NCBI GenBank assembly: GCA_048262455.1
Contig: JBLXFD010000020.1
Location: 9,182-73,181 of the forward strand
DNA length: 64,000 nt
Source of the DNA: Psychromarinibacter sp048262455
Lineage (GTDB): Bacteria > Pseudomonadota > Alphaproteobacteria > Rhodobacterales > Rhodobacteraceae
Direction of reading: 5' to 3'
Shown: positions 50,819-59,494 of the stretch, piece after piece
Layout of the letters: the number at the start of each line of letters is the position of its first letter
How positions within the stretch are numbered: the first letter of the stretch is position 1
Translations under genes and position numbers: made by a program
The notes under the pieces: model-generated
The model's database searches: none
What the model saw: only the letters and a program-made list of their open reading frames with translations
What the model was told of the DNA's origin: nothing

Positions 50819-52459
50819 TCAGTTCTCCTCCACTGCAAATCTGCTCTGCCCTGCCGGTTCGGTCCCCGCCTCGCGGATCATCGCGGCCGCCTTTTCGGCG
50901 ATCATGTAGGTGGGGGCATTGGTATTGGCCGAGGTGATCCTCGGCATCACCGAGGCGTCGATCACCCGCAGGCCCTCGACCCCGTTGACCCGAAGCTGCG
51001 GGTCCACCACCGCGCCGGCGTCGCTGCCCATGCGGCAGGTTCCGACAAGGTGGTAGACGGTGCTGGCGGCCTTGCGCACGGCTGCCAGGATGTCCTCGTC
51101 GGTGGTCACGTCGTCGCCCGGCACCACCTCGCGCCGCCAGCGGTCGCGGAAGGCGGGCTGGCGGTAGATCTCGCGCACCATGCGGACGCCCTCGACGATC
51201 ACGTCGCGGTCCAGCTGGGTGCTTAGGTAGTTGGGGCGGATCAGCGGGTCGCGCAGCGGGTCGTCGCTGTCGATGCGGATGCTGCCGCGGCTTTCCGGGT
51301 GGCACTGCCACAGCGAGGTGGTGAAGCCCGAGTAGCGGTGCAGCGGCGCGCCCGGCTTGTCCACCGACAGCGGCATGACGAACAGCTGCAGGTCCGGGCG
51401 GTCGCCCTTGGCGTACTTGGTCCGCACCGCGCCGCCCACCTGCCCCGCGCCCACGGTCAGCGGACCCGAGGAATCCAGCAGCCATTGCAGCCCCATCCGC
51501 GCCAGCCGCACCGGGTGGCGGACATGATCGTTCAGGGAGTCGCGGCGGTCCGAAAGCTCCACGATGGTGCGCATCTGCAGGTGGTCCTGCAGGTTCTCGC
51601 CCACCTCCGGCGCGTCGTGGCGCACCTTGATGCCGTGCTTGCGCAGCAGGTCCGCCGGACCGATGCCCGCCAGTTGCAGGATCTGCGGCGACTGCACCGA
51701 CCCGGCGCAGACCAGCACCTCGGCCTCGGCCCGCGCCTCCTGCGGCTGGCCGTCCTTGACGTAGCGCACGCCGGTCGCGCGGGAGCCCTCGAAGACCAGT
51801 TCGGTGACATGGGCCCCGGTCTCCAGCACAAGGTTGGGCCGTGCCAGCGCGGGCTTCAGGAAGGCCGAGGCGGCGCTGTCGCGCCAGCGGCCCCGCAGCG
51901 TCAGCTGGTAGGCGCCGATGCCATAGGCGCTTTCGCCGTTGAAATCGGAATTGTCCGGCAGCCCGGTGCTGCGCGCGGCCTCCAGCCAGTCGCGGCAGGC
52001 GGGGTTGTCGTTGCGCAGGTCCGAGACCTGCAGCGGCCCGTGCGCCCCCCGGAACTGCGAGGGCGGGCCGGCGTAGGTCTCGACATTGCGGAAATGCGGC
52101 AGCACGTCACGCGAGCCCCAGCCGGTGGCGCCCATCGCCTCCCAGTCGTCGAAGTCCTCGCGCTGGCCGCGGATGTAGATCAGCCCGTTGATCGAGGACG
52201 ATCCCCCCACCACCCGGCCGCGCGGGCAGTCCATGCGGCGCCCGCCGATGCCCTCGTCCGGCTCGCTGCGGTAGAGGTGCGAGACCTTGGCGTTGTAGAT
52301 CGTCTTGAAGTAGCCCACCGGCAGGCGCAGCCAGAACCCCCGGTCCGCCTCCCCCGCCTCGAGCACCAGCACCCGGCAAGAAAGATCCTCGGTCAGGCGG
52401 CTCGCCACGGTCGATCCGGCGGTGCCCGATCCGATCACGATGTAGTCGTATCCGTCCAT
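50819..52459 (-). CDS. GMC family FAD-dependent oxidoreductase (choline-dehydrogenase-like)
   Basis: A 546-residue flavoenzyme oxidising a primary or secondary alcohol. FAD loop YIVIGSGTAGSTVASRL near residues 6-22, the GMC block RGRVVGGSSSINGLIYIRG, and the catalytic-His region STVYHLVGTCRMG around residue 470, with DASVMPRITSANTNAPTYMI near the end. ATG 52459 is the best start; an in-frame TTG at 52477 has no ribosome site. First gene of a seven-gene operon with TRAP, ALDH and split UxaA genes. Confidence 0.94.
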   Translation of the reverse strand: MDGYDYIVIGSGTAGSTVASRLTEDLSCRVLVLEAGEADRGFWLRLPVGYFKTIYNAKVSHLYRSEPDEGIGGRRMDCPRGRVVGGSSSINGLIYIRGQREDFDDWEAMGATGWGSRDVLPHFRNVETYAGPPSQFRGAHGPLQVSDLRNDNPACRDWLEAARSTGLPDNSDFNGESAYGIGAYQLTLRGRWRDSAASAFLKPALARPNLVLETGAHVTELVFEGSRATGVRYVKDGQPQEARAEAEVLVCAGSVQSPQILQLAGIGPADLLRKHGIKVRHDAPEVGENLQDHLQMRTIVELSDRRDSLNDHVRHPVRLARMGLQWLLDSSGPLTVGAGQVGGAVRTKYAKGDRPDLQLFVMPLSVDKPGAPLHRYSGFTTSLWQCHPESRGSIRIDSDDPLRDPLIRPNYLSTQLDRDVIVEGVRMVREIYRQPAFRDRWRREVVPGDDVTTDEDILAAVRKAASTVYHLVGTCRMGSDAGAVVDPQLRVNGVEGLRVIDASVMPRITSANTNAPTYMIAEKAAAMIREAGTEPAGQSRFAVEEN

Positions 52460-52514
52460 GTCCCCCCGGCACGGCAAGACGCGGTTGACCGCGGCAATCT
52501 TAAAGTTCTGTTTA

Positions 52515-52559
52515 TAGGTTTAATCGGGGGCGCCTCTTGCATGCAAGCCAAAAAACCTA
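52515..52559. promoter_or_regulatory. Nested inverted repeats between GMC and GntR genes (operator candidate)
   Basis: TAGGTTT (52515-52521) is inverted as AAACCTA (52553-52559), and between them lies a perfect 12-bp palindrome CTTGCATGCAAG (52536-52547). The divergent 140-bp region also holds AT-rich promoter-like tracts. Likely bound by the adjacent GntR regulator. Confidence 0.5.
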
Positions 52560-52599
52560 AAAGTAGAACTTATCCAGAGTTGCCGCCGTGGAGGGAAGA

Positions 52600-53331
52600 A
52601 TGCCGCAGGACCCGCTTCGCCACAGCCGCGCCCCGCTCTACCTGCAACTGGCCGAGGTGCTGCGCCAGCGCATCGCCGAGGGCGCCTGGAAGGAGGGAGA
52701 GCTGCTGCCCACCCTCACCGACCTCGCGGCCGAGTTCGGCGTGGCCAAGATCACCGTGCGCCAGGCGGTCAAGCTGCTGGAGACCGACGGGCTGCTCGCC
52801 CCCCAGCGCGGGCGCGGCACCACGGTGCTGCCGCAGCCGCAGATGACCCGGCCGCTGAAGGTCGAGACCCGGCTGGCCGACCTGATCGAGATGTACCGCG
52901 GGGACGTGCCTGAACTGGTGCCCATGGACGACCGCGAGGCGGACCTGCCCGAGAACGTCATGATCGGCACCCCGGCCCCCGAGGGCTACCACATGATCCG
53001 CCGCATGCACGCCCGCGACGGCCAGCGCTACTGCATCATCACGCTCTACTTCGCGCGTCCGGTCTTCGCCCGGCACGAAAAGCGCCTGCGCAGCGAGCTG
53101 GCGCTGCCGGTGCTGTTCAGCGAGCCCGACATCGACGTGCGCATGGCGCGGCAGACCATGCTGATCGGGAAGTGCGGGATGGAGACGGCGCGGCTGCTGG
53201 ACCTGTCGATCAGCGATCCGATCGCGGATGTCCGGCGGGTGCTGTGTGACGGGGCGGGGACGATTATCTATCTGGCGGATGTGATTTATCGTGGGGATTA
53301 CATTCGGCTGGATATGGATTTGATGGCTTGA
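52600..53331 (+). CDS. GntR-family regulator (HutC/UTRA type) of the TRAP/GMC operon
   Basis: A 243-residue regulator: N-terminal GntR winged helix (APLYLQLAEVLRQRIAEGAW, ELLPTLTDLAAEFGVAKITV, RQAVKLLETDGLL) and C-terminal UTRA ligand domain ending YLADVIYRGDYIRLDMDL. ATG 52600 is preferred to GTG 52588 because GGAGG then sits 5 nt upstream. Divergent from the GMC operon. Confidence 0.92.
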   Translation: MPQDPLRHSRAPLYLQLAEVLRQRIAEGAWKEGELLPTLTDLAAEFGVAKITVRQAVKLLETDGLLAPQRGRGTTVLPQPQMTRPLKVETRLADLIEMYRGDVPELVPMDDREADLPENVMIGTPAPEGYHMIRRMHARDGQRYCIITLYFARPVFARHEKRLRSELALPVLFSEPDIDVRMARQTMLIGKCGMETARLLDLSISDPIADVRRVLCDGAGTIIYLADVIYRGDYIRLDMDLMA

Positions 53332-53338
53332 GCGGGGT

Positions 53339-53692
53339 GGCGGGGTGAACCCCGCCCTACCGCCTTCGAACGACGCGCTGACCAGCCCCCGAACAAGCCG
53401 TAGGCGCGGGGCGAGCGCCTGCCCATCCCCACGGGCTGGCTGGTGTTGCGCCATGGCGGGGTGAACCCCGCCCTACCGCTGCATCCGAACAATGCGCTGA
53501 TCAGCCCCCGAACAAGCCGAAGGCGCGGGGGCGAGCGCCTGCCCGTTCCGGCGGGCTGGCGCTGTGTCACCCGCGGGGCAACGCTCATTCTGTGCGCGAA
53601 TTTGGGTGGGATCAAGCGCCCTTGCCTGAGGGCAGCAGCGCCAGCCCACGGGCAGGCTCACGTTGCGCCTTGGCGGGGTGAACCCCGCCCTA
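53339..53692 (-). repeat. Array of the dispersed ~214-bp repeat (three palindromes, one shortened unit)
   Basis: Palindromes GGCGGGGTGAACCCCGCC at 53339, 53455 and 53672, spacings 116 and 217 bp, reverse orientation; the first unit is about half length, as in the array at 44.6 kb. It begins 7 nt after the GntR stop. The remaining 53693-53838 shows no feature beyond the trgA leader. Confidence 0.9.
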
Positions 53693-53838
53693 CGGCGATG
53701 GCGGGTGGGGGCGACCCGGCCAGGCCACATCCGCCAACCCCCCCTGTGTCGCCGCCGGTACAGCCGCGCCCCTTCTGCGCCGGGCTGCTTGCCGCCGCCG
53801 GCCGCGCGGGGGAGATTGCCGCGCGAAAGGAGCCTGTC

Positions 53839-54282
53839 ATGCCCACCGCCGCCAAGCTGATCTCTGCCCTCGTCATGGCCCTGCTGGGCTGGGGCGTCGC
53901 GCATCTCGTCGTGCCGCACCTGCCGCCGGAGACCCGGATCGGCTGGTTCCGCGAGATCTCGGCGGGGCTGGGGCTGCTGGTCGGCTGGCGCTTTCTCGGC
54001 CGGCGCGCGGGCGGGGGGTGGAACCTTGCCCCCGGCTACGGGCTGGGCGCCGCGGCGATCCTGGTGTTCTGGATGCTGCTGGTCTTCTCCGGCTACGAGA
54101 TGCTGCGCCGGGCCATGCGCAAGGCCTATGGCGGCGACCCGGTGGCGGCGCTGAAGGACATGGTGCAGATCGCCATGGACGACGCGGTCTACCTGCAGCC
54201 GTTCGAGGTCTGGGGCGCGCTGGTGCTGGGCGGGCTGGCGGCGGGGCTGATCGCGGAGGCCGCGGCGCGGCGCTGGTCCTGA
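53839..54282 (+). CDS. trgA: TrgA, tellurite-resistance membrane protein
   Basis: A 147-residue membrane protein with about four helices (AAKLISALVMALLGWGVAHL, AGLGLLVGWRFLG, GYGLGAAAILVFWMLLVFSG, ALVLGGLAAGLIAEAA). The opening PTAAKLISAL and IGWFREISAGLGLLVGWR match Rhodobacter TrgA. A strong AAAGGAG precedes the ATG. Gene order trgA-trgB-cysK is the tellurite-resistance locus known from R. sphaeroides. Mechanism unknown. Confidence 0.88.
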   Translation: MPTAAKLISALVMALLGWGVAHLVVPHLPPETRIGWFREISAGLGLLVGWRFLGRRAGGGWNLAPGYGLGAAAILVFWMLLVFSGYEMLRRAMRKAYGGDPVAALKDMVQIAMDDAVYLQPFEVWGALVLGGLAAGLIAEAAARRWS

Positions 54283-54284
54283 CG

Positions 54285-55400
54285 GTGGCGCTGTTCCTGT
54301 TCGGCACCCTGCGCCACGCGCCGCTGCTGCGCGCGGTTCTGTCGGACGGCAGCCGCGCCACCACCCGGCCGGCGAGCCTGGCGGAGCACGAGGTGCGGCA
54401 GGCGGCGGGCGAGGTGTTCCCGCTGCTGGTGCCGGCGCCGGGGGAGGCGGCGGAGGGGCTGCTGCTGGAGGATGCCTCGGAGGCGGACCGGGAGCGGCTT
54501 GATTTCTACGAGGCGATGTTCGGCTACGACCGGCAGGCGGTGAACGTGACCACCGACACCGGCGAGATGCCGGCCGAGATCTACGTGCCCCGCCCCGGGC
54601 GCTGGAGCCCGGGCGGGCCCTGGGACCTGGCGCTCTGGGCGCAGGGCTGGGGCGCGCCGACGCTGCGCGCGGCAGAGGAGGTGCTGGCCCGCGCCGGGCA
54701 CGTTACCCCCGACGCCGCCGGCCGCGACCACCCCGCTGCCATGACCCGCGCTTCCGCCTGGGTGCGCGCGCAGGCCGAGGCGGCGCGGCCGGACGACCCG
54801 GCGCCGGGCGACGTCGAGGTGCTGGCGCGGCGGCGGCCCTACAGCGCCTTCTTCGCGGTGGAGGAGCAGGACCTGCGCTTTCGCCGCTTCGGTGGCGGCC
54901 GCAGCGAGACGGTGACCCGCGCCGGCTTCGTCATGTCCGACGCGGTGACGGTGCTGCCCTACGACCCGGTGCGCGACCGGGTGCTGGTGGTGGAGCAGTT
55001 CCGCTTTGGCCCCTACGTGCGCGGCGACCGGCGGTCCTGGCTGCTGGAGCCGATCGCGGGCCGCATCGACGCGGGCGAGGAGCCGGAGCCGGCGATCCGC
55101 CGCGAGGCGCGCGAGGAGGCGGGGTTGGAGCTGGGGCGGCTGGAATGGATCGGCCACTACTACCCCTCGCCGGGGGCGGTGACGGAATACGTCTTTACCT
55201 ACGCCGCGCTGGCGGACCTGCCGGACAGCGCCGCGGGCATCGGCGGCGCCGAGGACGAGCACGAGGACATCCGCGCCCACCTGCTGCCCTTCGACGCGCT
55301 GATGCGGCTGGTGGAGACCGGCGAGGCGCGCAGCGGGCCCCTGCTGATCAGCGCCCTCTGGCTGGCGGCCAACCGCGCGCGGCTACGGGCCGAAGCTTGA
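54285..55400 (+). CDS. trgB: TrgB, gamma-glutamylcyclotransferase-like plus Nudix hydrolase protein
   Basis: A 371-residue two-domain protein. The N-terminus LFLFGTLRHAPLL is the AIG2/GGCT-like FGTLR motif. The C-terminal half is a Nudix (ADP-ribose pyrophosphatase-like) domain with a complete box GRIDAGEEPEPAIRREAREE and following AGL at about residues 260-282. GTG 54285 lies 2 nt after the trgA stop, with the fold beginning at once. Pairing with trgA and cysK identifies the tellurite-resistance locus; a role in nucleotide-sugar or oxidised-cofactor turnover is inferred. Confidence 0.88.
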   Translation: MALFLFGTLRHAPLLRAVLSDGSRATTRPASLAEHEVRQAAGEVFPLLVPAPGEAAEGLLLEDASEADRERLDFYEAMFGYDRQAVNVTTDTGEMPAEIYVPRPGRWSPGGPWDLALWAQGWGAPTLRAAEEVLARAGHVTPDAAGRDHPAAMTRASAWVRAQAEAARPDDPAPGDVEVLARRRPYSAFFAVEEQDLRFRRFGGGRSETVTRAGFVMSDAVTVLPYDPVRDRVLVVEQFRFGPYVRGDRRSWLLEPIAGRIDAGEEPEPAIRREAREEAGLELGRLEWIGHYYPSPGAVTEYVFTYAALADLPDSAAGIGGAEDEHEDIRAHLLPFDALMRLVETGEARSGPLLISALWLAANRARLRAEA

Positions 55401-55455
55401 GTTCCGCCTCGCCGCGTCCTAGACACCGCGGAACGGCGCTGGCGAGGAACGGACC

Positions 55456-56490
55456 ATGCAGATCTACAAGGATTTGCCGGACGCGGTGGGCAAGACGCCC
55501 CTGATCCGGCTGAAAGCGGTGTCGGAAGCCACCGGCTGCGACATCTACGGCAAGGCGGAGTTCCTCAATCCCGGCCAGTCGGTCAAGGACCGCGCGGCGC
55601 TGTACATCATCCGCGACGCGGTGAAGCGGGGGCTGCTGAAGCCCGGCGGCACCATCGTCGAGGGCACCGCCGGCAACACCGGCATCGGCCTGGCGCTGAT
55701 GGGCGCCGCCATGGGGTTCAAGACGGTCATCGTGATCCCCGAGACCCAGAGCCAGGAAAAGAAGGACATGATCCGCCTGGCCGGGGCAGAGCTGGTGCAG
55801 GTGCCCGCGGTGCCCTACCGCAACCCGAACAACTACGTGAAATACTCGGGCCGGCTGGCCGAGGCGCTGGCGAAGACCGAGCCGGGCGGCGCGATCTGGG
55901 CGAACCAGTTCGACAATACCGCCAACCGGCAGGCCCACGTCGAGACCACCGGGCCGGAGCTGTGGGAGCAGACCGGCGGCCGGCTCGACGGGTTCATCTG
56001 CGCCGTCGGCTCCGGCGGGACGCTGGCGGGGGTCGCCGAGGCGCTGCAGGGCAGGGGGGTCAAGATCGGCCTCGCCGACCCCGAGGGCGCGGCGCTGTTC
56101 GACTACTACGCGCATGGTGAGTTCCGCTCGGAAGGCTCCTCGATCACCGAGGGGATCGGCCAGGGCCGGATCACCGCGAACCTCGAGGGGCTGACCCCGG
56201 ATTTCGCCTACAAGATCCCCGACGCCGAGGCGCTGCCCTATGTCTTCGACCTGCTGAAGGACGAGGGGCTGTGCATGGGCGGGTCCACCGCCATCAACAT
56301 TGCCGGCGCCGTGCGCATGGCGCGCGAGATGGGGCCGGGCAAAACCATCGTCACGGTGCTTTGCGACTATGGCTCCCGCTACCAGTCCAAGCTGTATAAC
56401 CCCGCCTTCCTGAAGGAAAAGGGGCTGCCGGTGCCCGACTGGCTGGACCGCGCCCCGCGGGCGCTGCCGGACGTCTTCGAGGAAGCATGA
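55456..56490 (+). CDS. cysK: Cysteine synthase A
   Basis: A 344-residue PLP enzyme making cysteine from O-acetylserine and sulfide. PLP lysine Lys44 in NPGQSVKDRAA, phosphate-binding VEGTAGNTGIGLAL, and GSGGTLAGVAEAL near residues 176-190. GGAACG precedes the ATG. Adjacent to trgAB as in R. sphaeroides, where cysK also contributes to tellurite resistance. Ends in a 4-nt overlap with the channel gene. Confidence 0.95.
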   Translation: MQIYKDLPDAVGKTPLIRLKAVSEATGCDIYGKAEFLNPGQSVKDRAALYIIRDAVKRGLLKPGGTIVEGTAGNTGIGLALMGAAMGFKTVIVIPETQSQEKKDMIRLAGAELVQVPAVPYRNPNNYVKYSGRLAEALAKTEPGGAIWANQFDNTANRQAHVETTGPELWEQTGGRLDGFICAVGSGGTLAGVAEALQGRGVKIGLADPEGAALFDYYAHGEFRSEGSSITEGIGQGRITANLEGLTPDFAYKIPDAEALPYVFDLLKDEGLCMGGSTAINIAGAVRMAREMGPGKTIVTVLCDYGSRYQSKLYNPAFLKEKGLPVPDWLDRAPRALPDVFEEA

Positions 56491-58907
56491 CCGCCCTGCG
56501 CATCGCGCTACTGACGCTCGGCCTGCTGATGGCCGGGCTGGCGGCGCCGTGGCTGCCGCTGCCCTTCGCCGCGCCGGCGGCGGCGCAGGAGCAGATCGCG
56601 CCCGACTACACGGCGTGGGAGCCGGTGGCGACCCGCGCCGAGGAGGCGGTGGGGGCCGCGCGTGCCTCGAACGAGGCGCTGGAGTCGCTGCGCCGGGAGA
56701 TGGCCGCCTGGCGCGAGCGCTTCATCGCCGCCCAGGGGATCAACGCCGCCCGCATCGAGATATTGCGCGAGCAGATCGCCGCCCTCGGCGCCAAGCCCGC
56801 GGAAGGCGAGACCGAACCCGAGGAGATCGCCGCCCGCCGCGAAAGCCTGAACGCCCAGCTGACCCAGGCGCTGGCCCCGGTGCGCGCCGCCGAGGAGGCG
56901 CTGCGCCGGGCCGAGGGGCTGATCCGCCAGATCGACGCGCTGATCCGCACCCGGCAGGCGGGCGAGATGCTACGCATCGGCCCGGCCCCGGTGAACCCGG
57001 CGCTCTGGCCCGAGGCGGTGACGGAACTGGCCGCCAGCGGCATGGCGATCTGGGACGAGATGCGGGCGCAATGGTCCTCGGACGCGCGCCGCGCCACCCT
57101 GCGCGAGCAATGGCCGCAGACCCTGCTGTACCTCGCCATCGCGGCGGTGCTGCTGATGCGGGGCCGGGCGACCATGGTGCGGCTGACCCAGGCGGTGATG
57201 AACCGCTCTAAAGGCAGGGCGCGCTGGCTGGCGGCCTTCATCACCTCGCTGTTCCAGGTGGTGCTGCCGGTGCTGGGGATCCTGCTGCTGTCGGCGGCGC
57301 TGGTGGCCACGGGGATGCTGGGCCTGCGCGGCGCCCTGCTGATGCAGGCGCTGCCGCTGCTGGGGGTGGCGATCTTCGGGGCGCGCTGGCTGGGCCTGCG
57401 GCTGTACCCGCTGCACCCGGACGCGCCGCAGCCGCTGCCGGGCACGCTGGACCGGGCCCGCGAGATGCGGCTGTTCACGCTGGTCTTCGGGGTGCTGGTG
57501 GGGCTGCTGCTGATCCTCGACACGCTGGTGGAGATCGAGGACTACTCTGCCGCCACCCGCGCGGTGATGTACTTCCCGCTGATCCTGCTGACCGGGCTGA
57601 CCTACCTGCGAGTGGGCCGGATCCTGGTGGGCTCGGTCCGGGCGGCGATGCAGGGCGAGGACACGCTCAGCTTCTCGCAGCGCGGCCAGCGGCTGATCGG
57701 CCAGGCGCTGGTGGCGATCGGCGTGGCCGCGCCCTTCGCGGCGGCGGTGGGCTACCTGAACGCCGCCCTGCACGTGACGGTGGCCACGGCCCTGACCCTG
57801 GCGCTGCTGAGCCTCCTGCGGGTGCTGCACGACATCGTGGTGGAGCTCTTCGCCCTCTTCACCCGCCGCACCACCGACGAGGCGGCCGAGGCCCTGACCC
57901 CCAGCCTCATCAGCTTCGCGCTGGTGCTGGCCTCCGTGCCGCTCTTCGCGCTGATCTGGGGCGCGCGCATCGCCGACCTGACCGAGGTCTGGGCGCGCTT
58001 TCGCGAGGGCTTCGCCATCGGCGAGACGCGGATCTCGCCCTCCAGCTTCTTCGCCTTCCTGGTGATCTTCGCGCTGCTCTTCGCCGCCACCCGGCTGCTG
58101 CAGGGGGCGCTGAAGTCGACGGTGCTGCCCAAGACCAAGATCGACCCGGGCGGGCAGAACGCGATCATCTCGGGCGTCGGCTACGTCGGGATCATCCTGG
58201 CGGCGGTGGTGGGCATCTCGACCGCCGGGATCGACCTGTCGGGGCTGGCCATCGTCTTCGGCGCCCTCTCGGTGGGCATCGGTTTCGGCCTGCAGAACAT
58301 CGTCAGCAACTTCATCTCCGGCATCATCCTGCTGGTGGAACGCCCGGTGGCCGAGGGCGACTGGATCGAGGTCGGCGGCCACATGGGCATCGTCAAGGAC
58401 ATCTCGGTCCGCTCCACCCGGATCGAAACCTTCGACCGCAACGACGTTATTGTGCCCAACGCCGACTTCATCTCCGGCGCGGTGAAGAACTGGACCCGCC
58501 TGAACAACGTCGGCCGCGTCACGGTGCCGGTGGGGGTGGCCTACGGCACGGACACCCGCAAGGTCGAGGCGATCCTGCTGGACATCGCGATGGAGCACCC
58601 CCTGGTGGCGCTGGACCCGGCGCCGGCGGTGGACTTCCTGGACTTCGGCGCCTCCAGCCTGGACTTCCAGGTCCGCGTGGTGCTGCGCGACATCAACTAC
58701 GGCGTCTCCGTGCGCAGCGAGATCCGCCACCGCATCGCCGAGCGCTTCGCCGAGGAGGAGATCGAGATCCCCTTCGCCCAGCAGGACATCTGGCTGCGCA
58801 ACCCCGAGGCCCTGCGCCGCGCCCTGCCGCCGGCGCCGGAAGAGGCGGCCCCGGACGAGCCGGCGGAAGAGGCCGGAACTTCCGGCGAGGCGGGGGAGGG
58901 GGCGTAG
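56487..58907 (+). CDS. MscS-family mechanosensitive channel with DUF3772 N-terminal domain
   Basis: An 806-residue inner-membrane channel releasing solutes on hypo-osmotic shock. Signal-peptide-like N-terminus (ending AAPAAAQ), then a coiled periplasmic DUF3772 domain (about residues 45-165), several transmembrane helices, and the MscS core: GIGFGLQNIVSNFISGIILL, VERPVAEGDWIEVGGHMGIV and RIETFDRNDVIVPNADFIS, near residues 595-665. Acidic Pro/Ala-rich tail. Overlaps cysK by 4 nt. Confidence 0.94.
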   Translation: MTALRIALLTLGLLMAGLAAPWLPLPFAAPAAAQEQIAPDYTAWEPVATRAEEAVGAARASNEALESLRREMAAWRERFIAAQGINAARIEILREQIAALGAKPAEGETEPEEIAARRESLNAQLTQALAPVRAAEEALRRAEGLIRQIDALIRTRQAGEMLRIGPAPVNPALWPEAVTELAASGMAIWDEMRAQWSSDARRATLREQWPQTLLYLAIAAVLLMRGRATMVRLTQAVMNRSKGRARWLAAFITSLFQVVLPVLGILLLSAALVATGMLGLRGALLMQALPLLGVAIFGARWLGLRLYPLHPDAPQPLPGTLDRAREMRLFTLVFGVLVGLLLILDTLVEIEDYSAATRAVMYFPLILLTGLTYLRVGRILVGSVRAAMQGEDTLSFSQRGQRLIGQALVAIGVAAPFAAAVGYLNAALHVTVATALTLALLSLLRVLHDIVVELFALFTRRTTDEAAEALTPSLISFALVLASVPLFALIWGARIADLTEVWARFREGFAIGETRISPSSFFAFLVIFALLFAATRLLQGALKSTVLPKTKIDPGGQNAIISGVGYVGIILAAVVGISTAGIDLSGLAIVFGALSVGIGFGLQNIVSNFISGIILLVERPVAEGDWIEVGGHMGIVKDISVRSTRIETFDRNDVIVPNADFISGAVKNWTRLNNVGRVTVPVGVAYGTDTRKVEAILLDIAMEHPLVALDPAPAVDFLDFGASSLDFQVRVVLRDINYGVSVRSEIRHRIAERFAEEEIEIPFAQQDIWLRNPEALRRALPPAPEEAAPDEPAEEAGTSGEAGEGA

Positions 58908-59015
58908 CCTCCGGTAGGCGTTTGGTCGCCACCCGCGCCCCCCGCACCGCCGCCCCGCACCCCGCCACGGGAAACTTGCCCCACCCCGCCCTCAACCGCT
59001 TGCCCTTCCCCGCGA

Positions 59016-59488
59016 TTCCCTGCTAATCGACCGCCCAACGGAGCGGTGGCCGAGTGGTCGAAGGCGCACGCCTGGAAAGTGTGTAGGCGGGAGACCGTCT
59101 CCAGGGTTCGAATCCCTGTCGCTCCGCCACTGACAAACGTCTCCTTTCCCCACATCGGAAACAGGCGAATTCCTCCCGGAATTCCCGTGGCTTGCGCACG
59201 TGCCTCCTCCTCTGAGACGCAGGTTGGGCGTCGATTTTCCTGCACAACCTGCCACGGTCTCAATTCGCCTCTAGGGCGGGTGCGTTTTCTGCGGTCTTTC
59301 CCTGCTAGCAGGCGATTTACAGGGAATTTCGCGGAAACAGCATCCAAACCACCTGAGTTCGGCAGATAAACCGCTAACACAGCAAGGGTTTACCAGTGAT
59401 TTCCCTGCAGATCTGAACAGGGATTATTCTATCGGTAACAGGGAAAGCATTCCGCCGGAACAGGACGCGTCGCGGCGGTATCAGGGAA
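59016..59488. other. tRNA-flanking region with repeated TTCCCTG/CAGGGAA motif (attachment-site candidate)
   Basis: TTCCCTGCTA occurs at 59016-59025, just before the tRNA, and again at 59298-59307. CAGGGAA or its complement, or one-base variants, lie at 59320, 59401, 59418, 59439 and 59482. The 59130-59494 stretch has no gene and is less GC-rich than its surroundings. It joins the tRNA to the recombinase gene and probably contains the recombination site or recombinase-binding boxes. Confidence 0.5.
59040..59129 (+). tRNA. tRNA-Ser (anticodon GGA)
   Basis: A 90-nt class II tRNA with encoded CCA end. Acceptor GGAGCGG pairs with CGCTCC at the 3' end, D arm GGCCGAGTGGTCGAAGGC, anticodon loop CTGGAAA (GGA), a long variable arm and T-arm GGGTTCGAATCCC. 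The gene is intact, and is followed by a recombinase-bearing element. Confidence 0.96.
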
Positions 59489-59494
59489 TGCCGC

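Noticed and set aside
59040..59129. tRNA-Ser disrupted by element integration
   Set aside because: The tRNA is complete with all arms and CCA, so any integration left or restored an intact gene.
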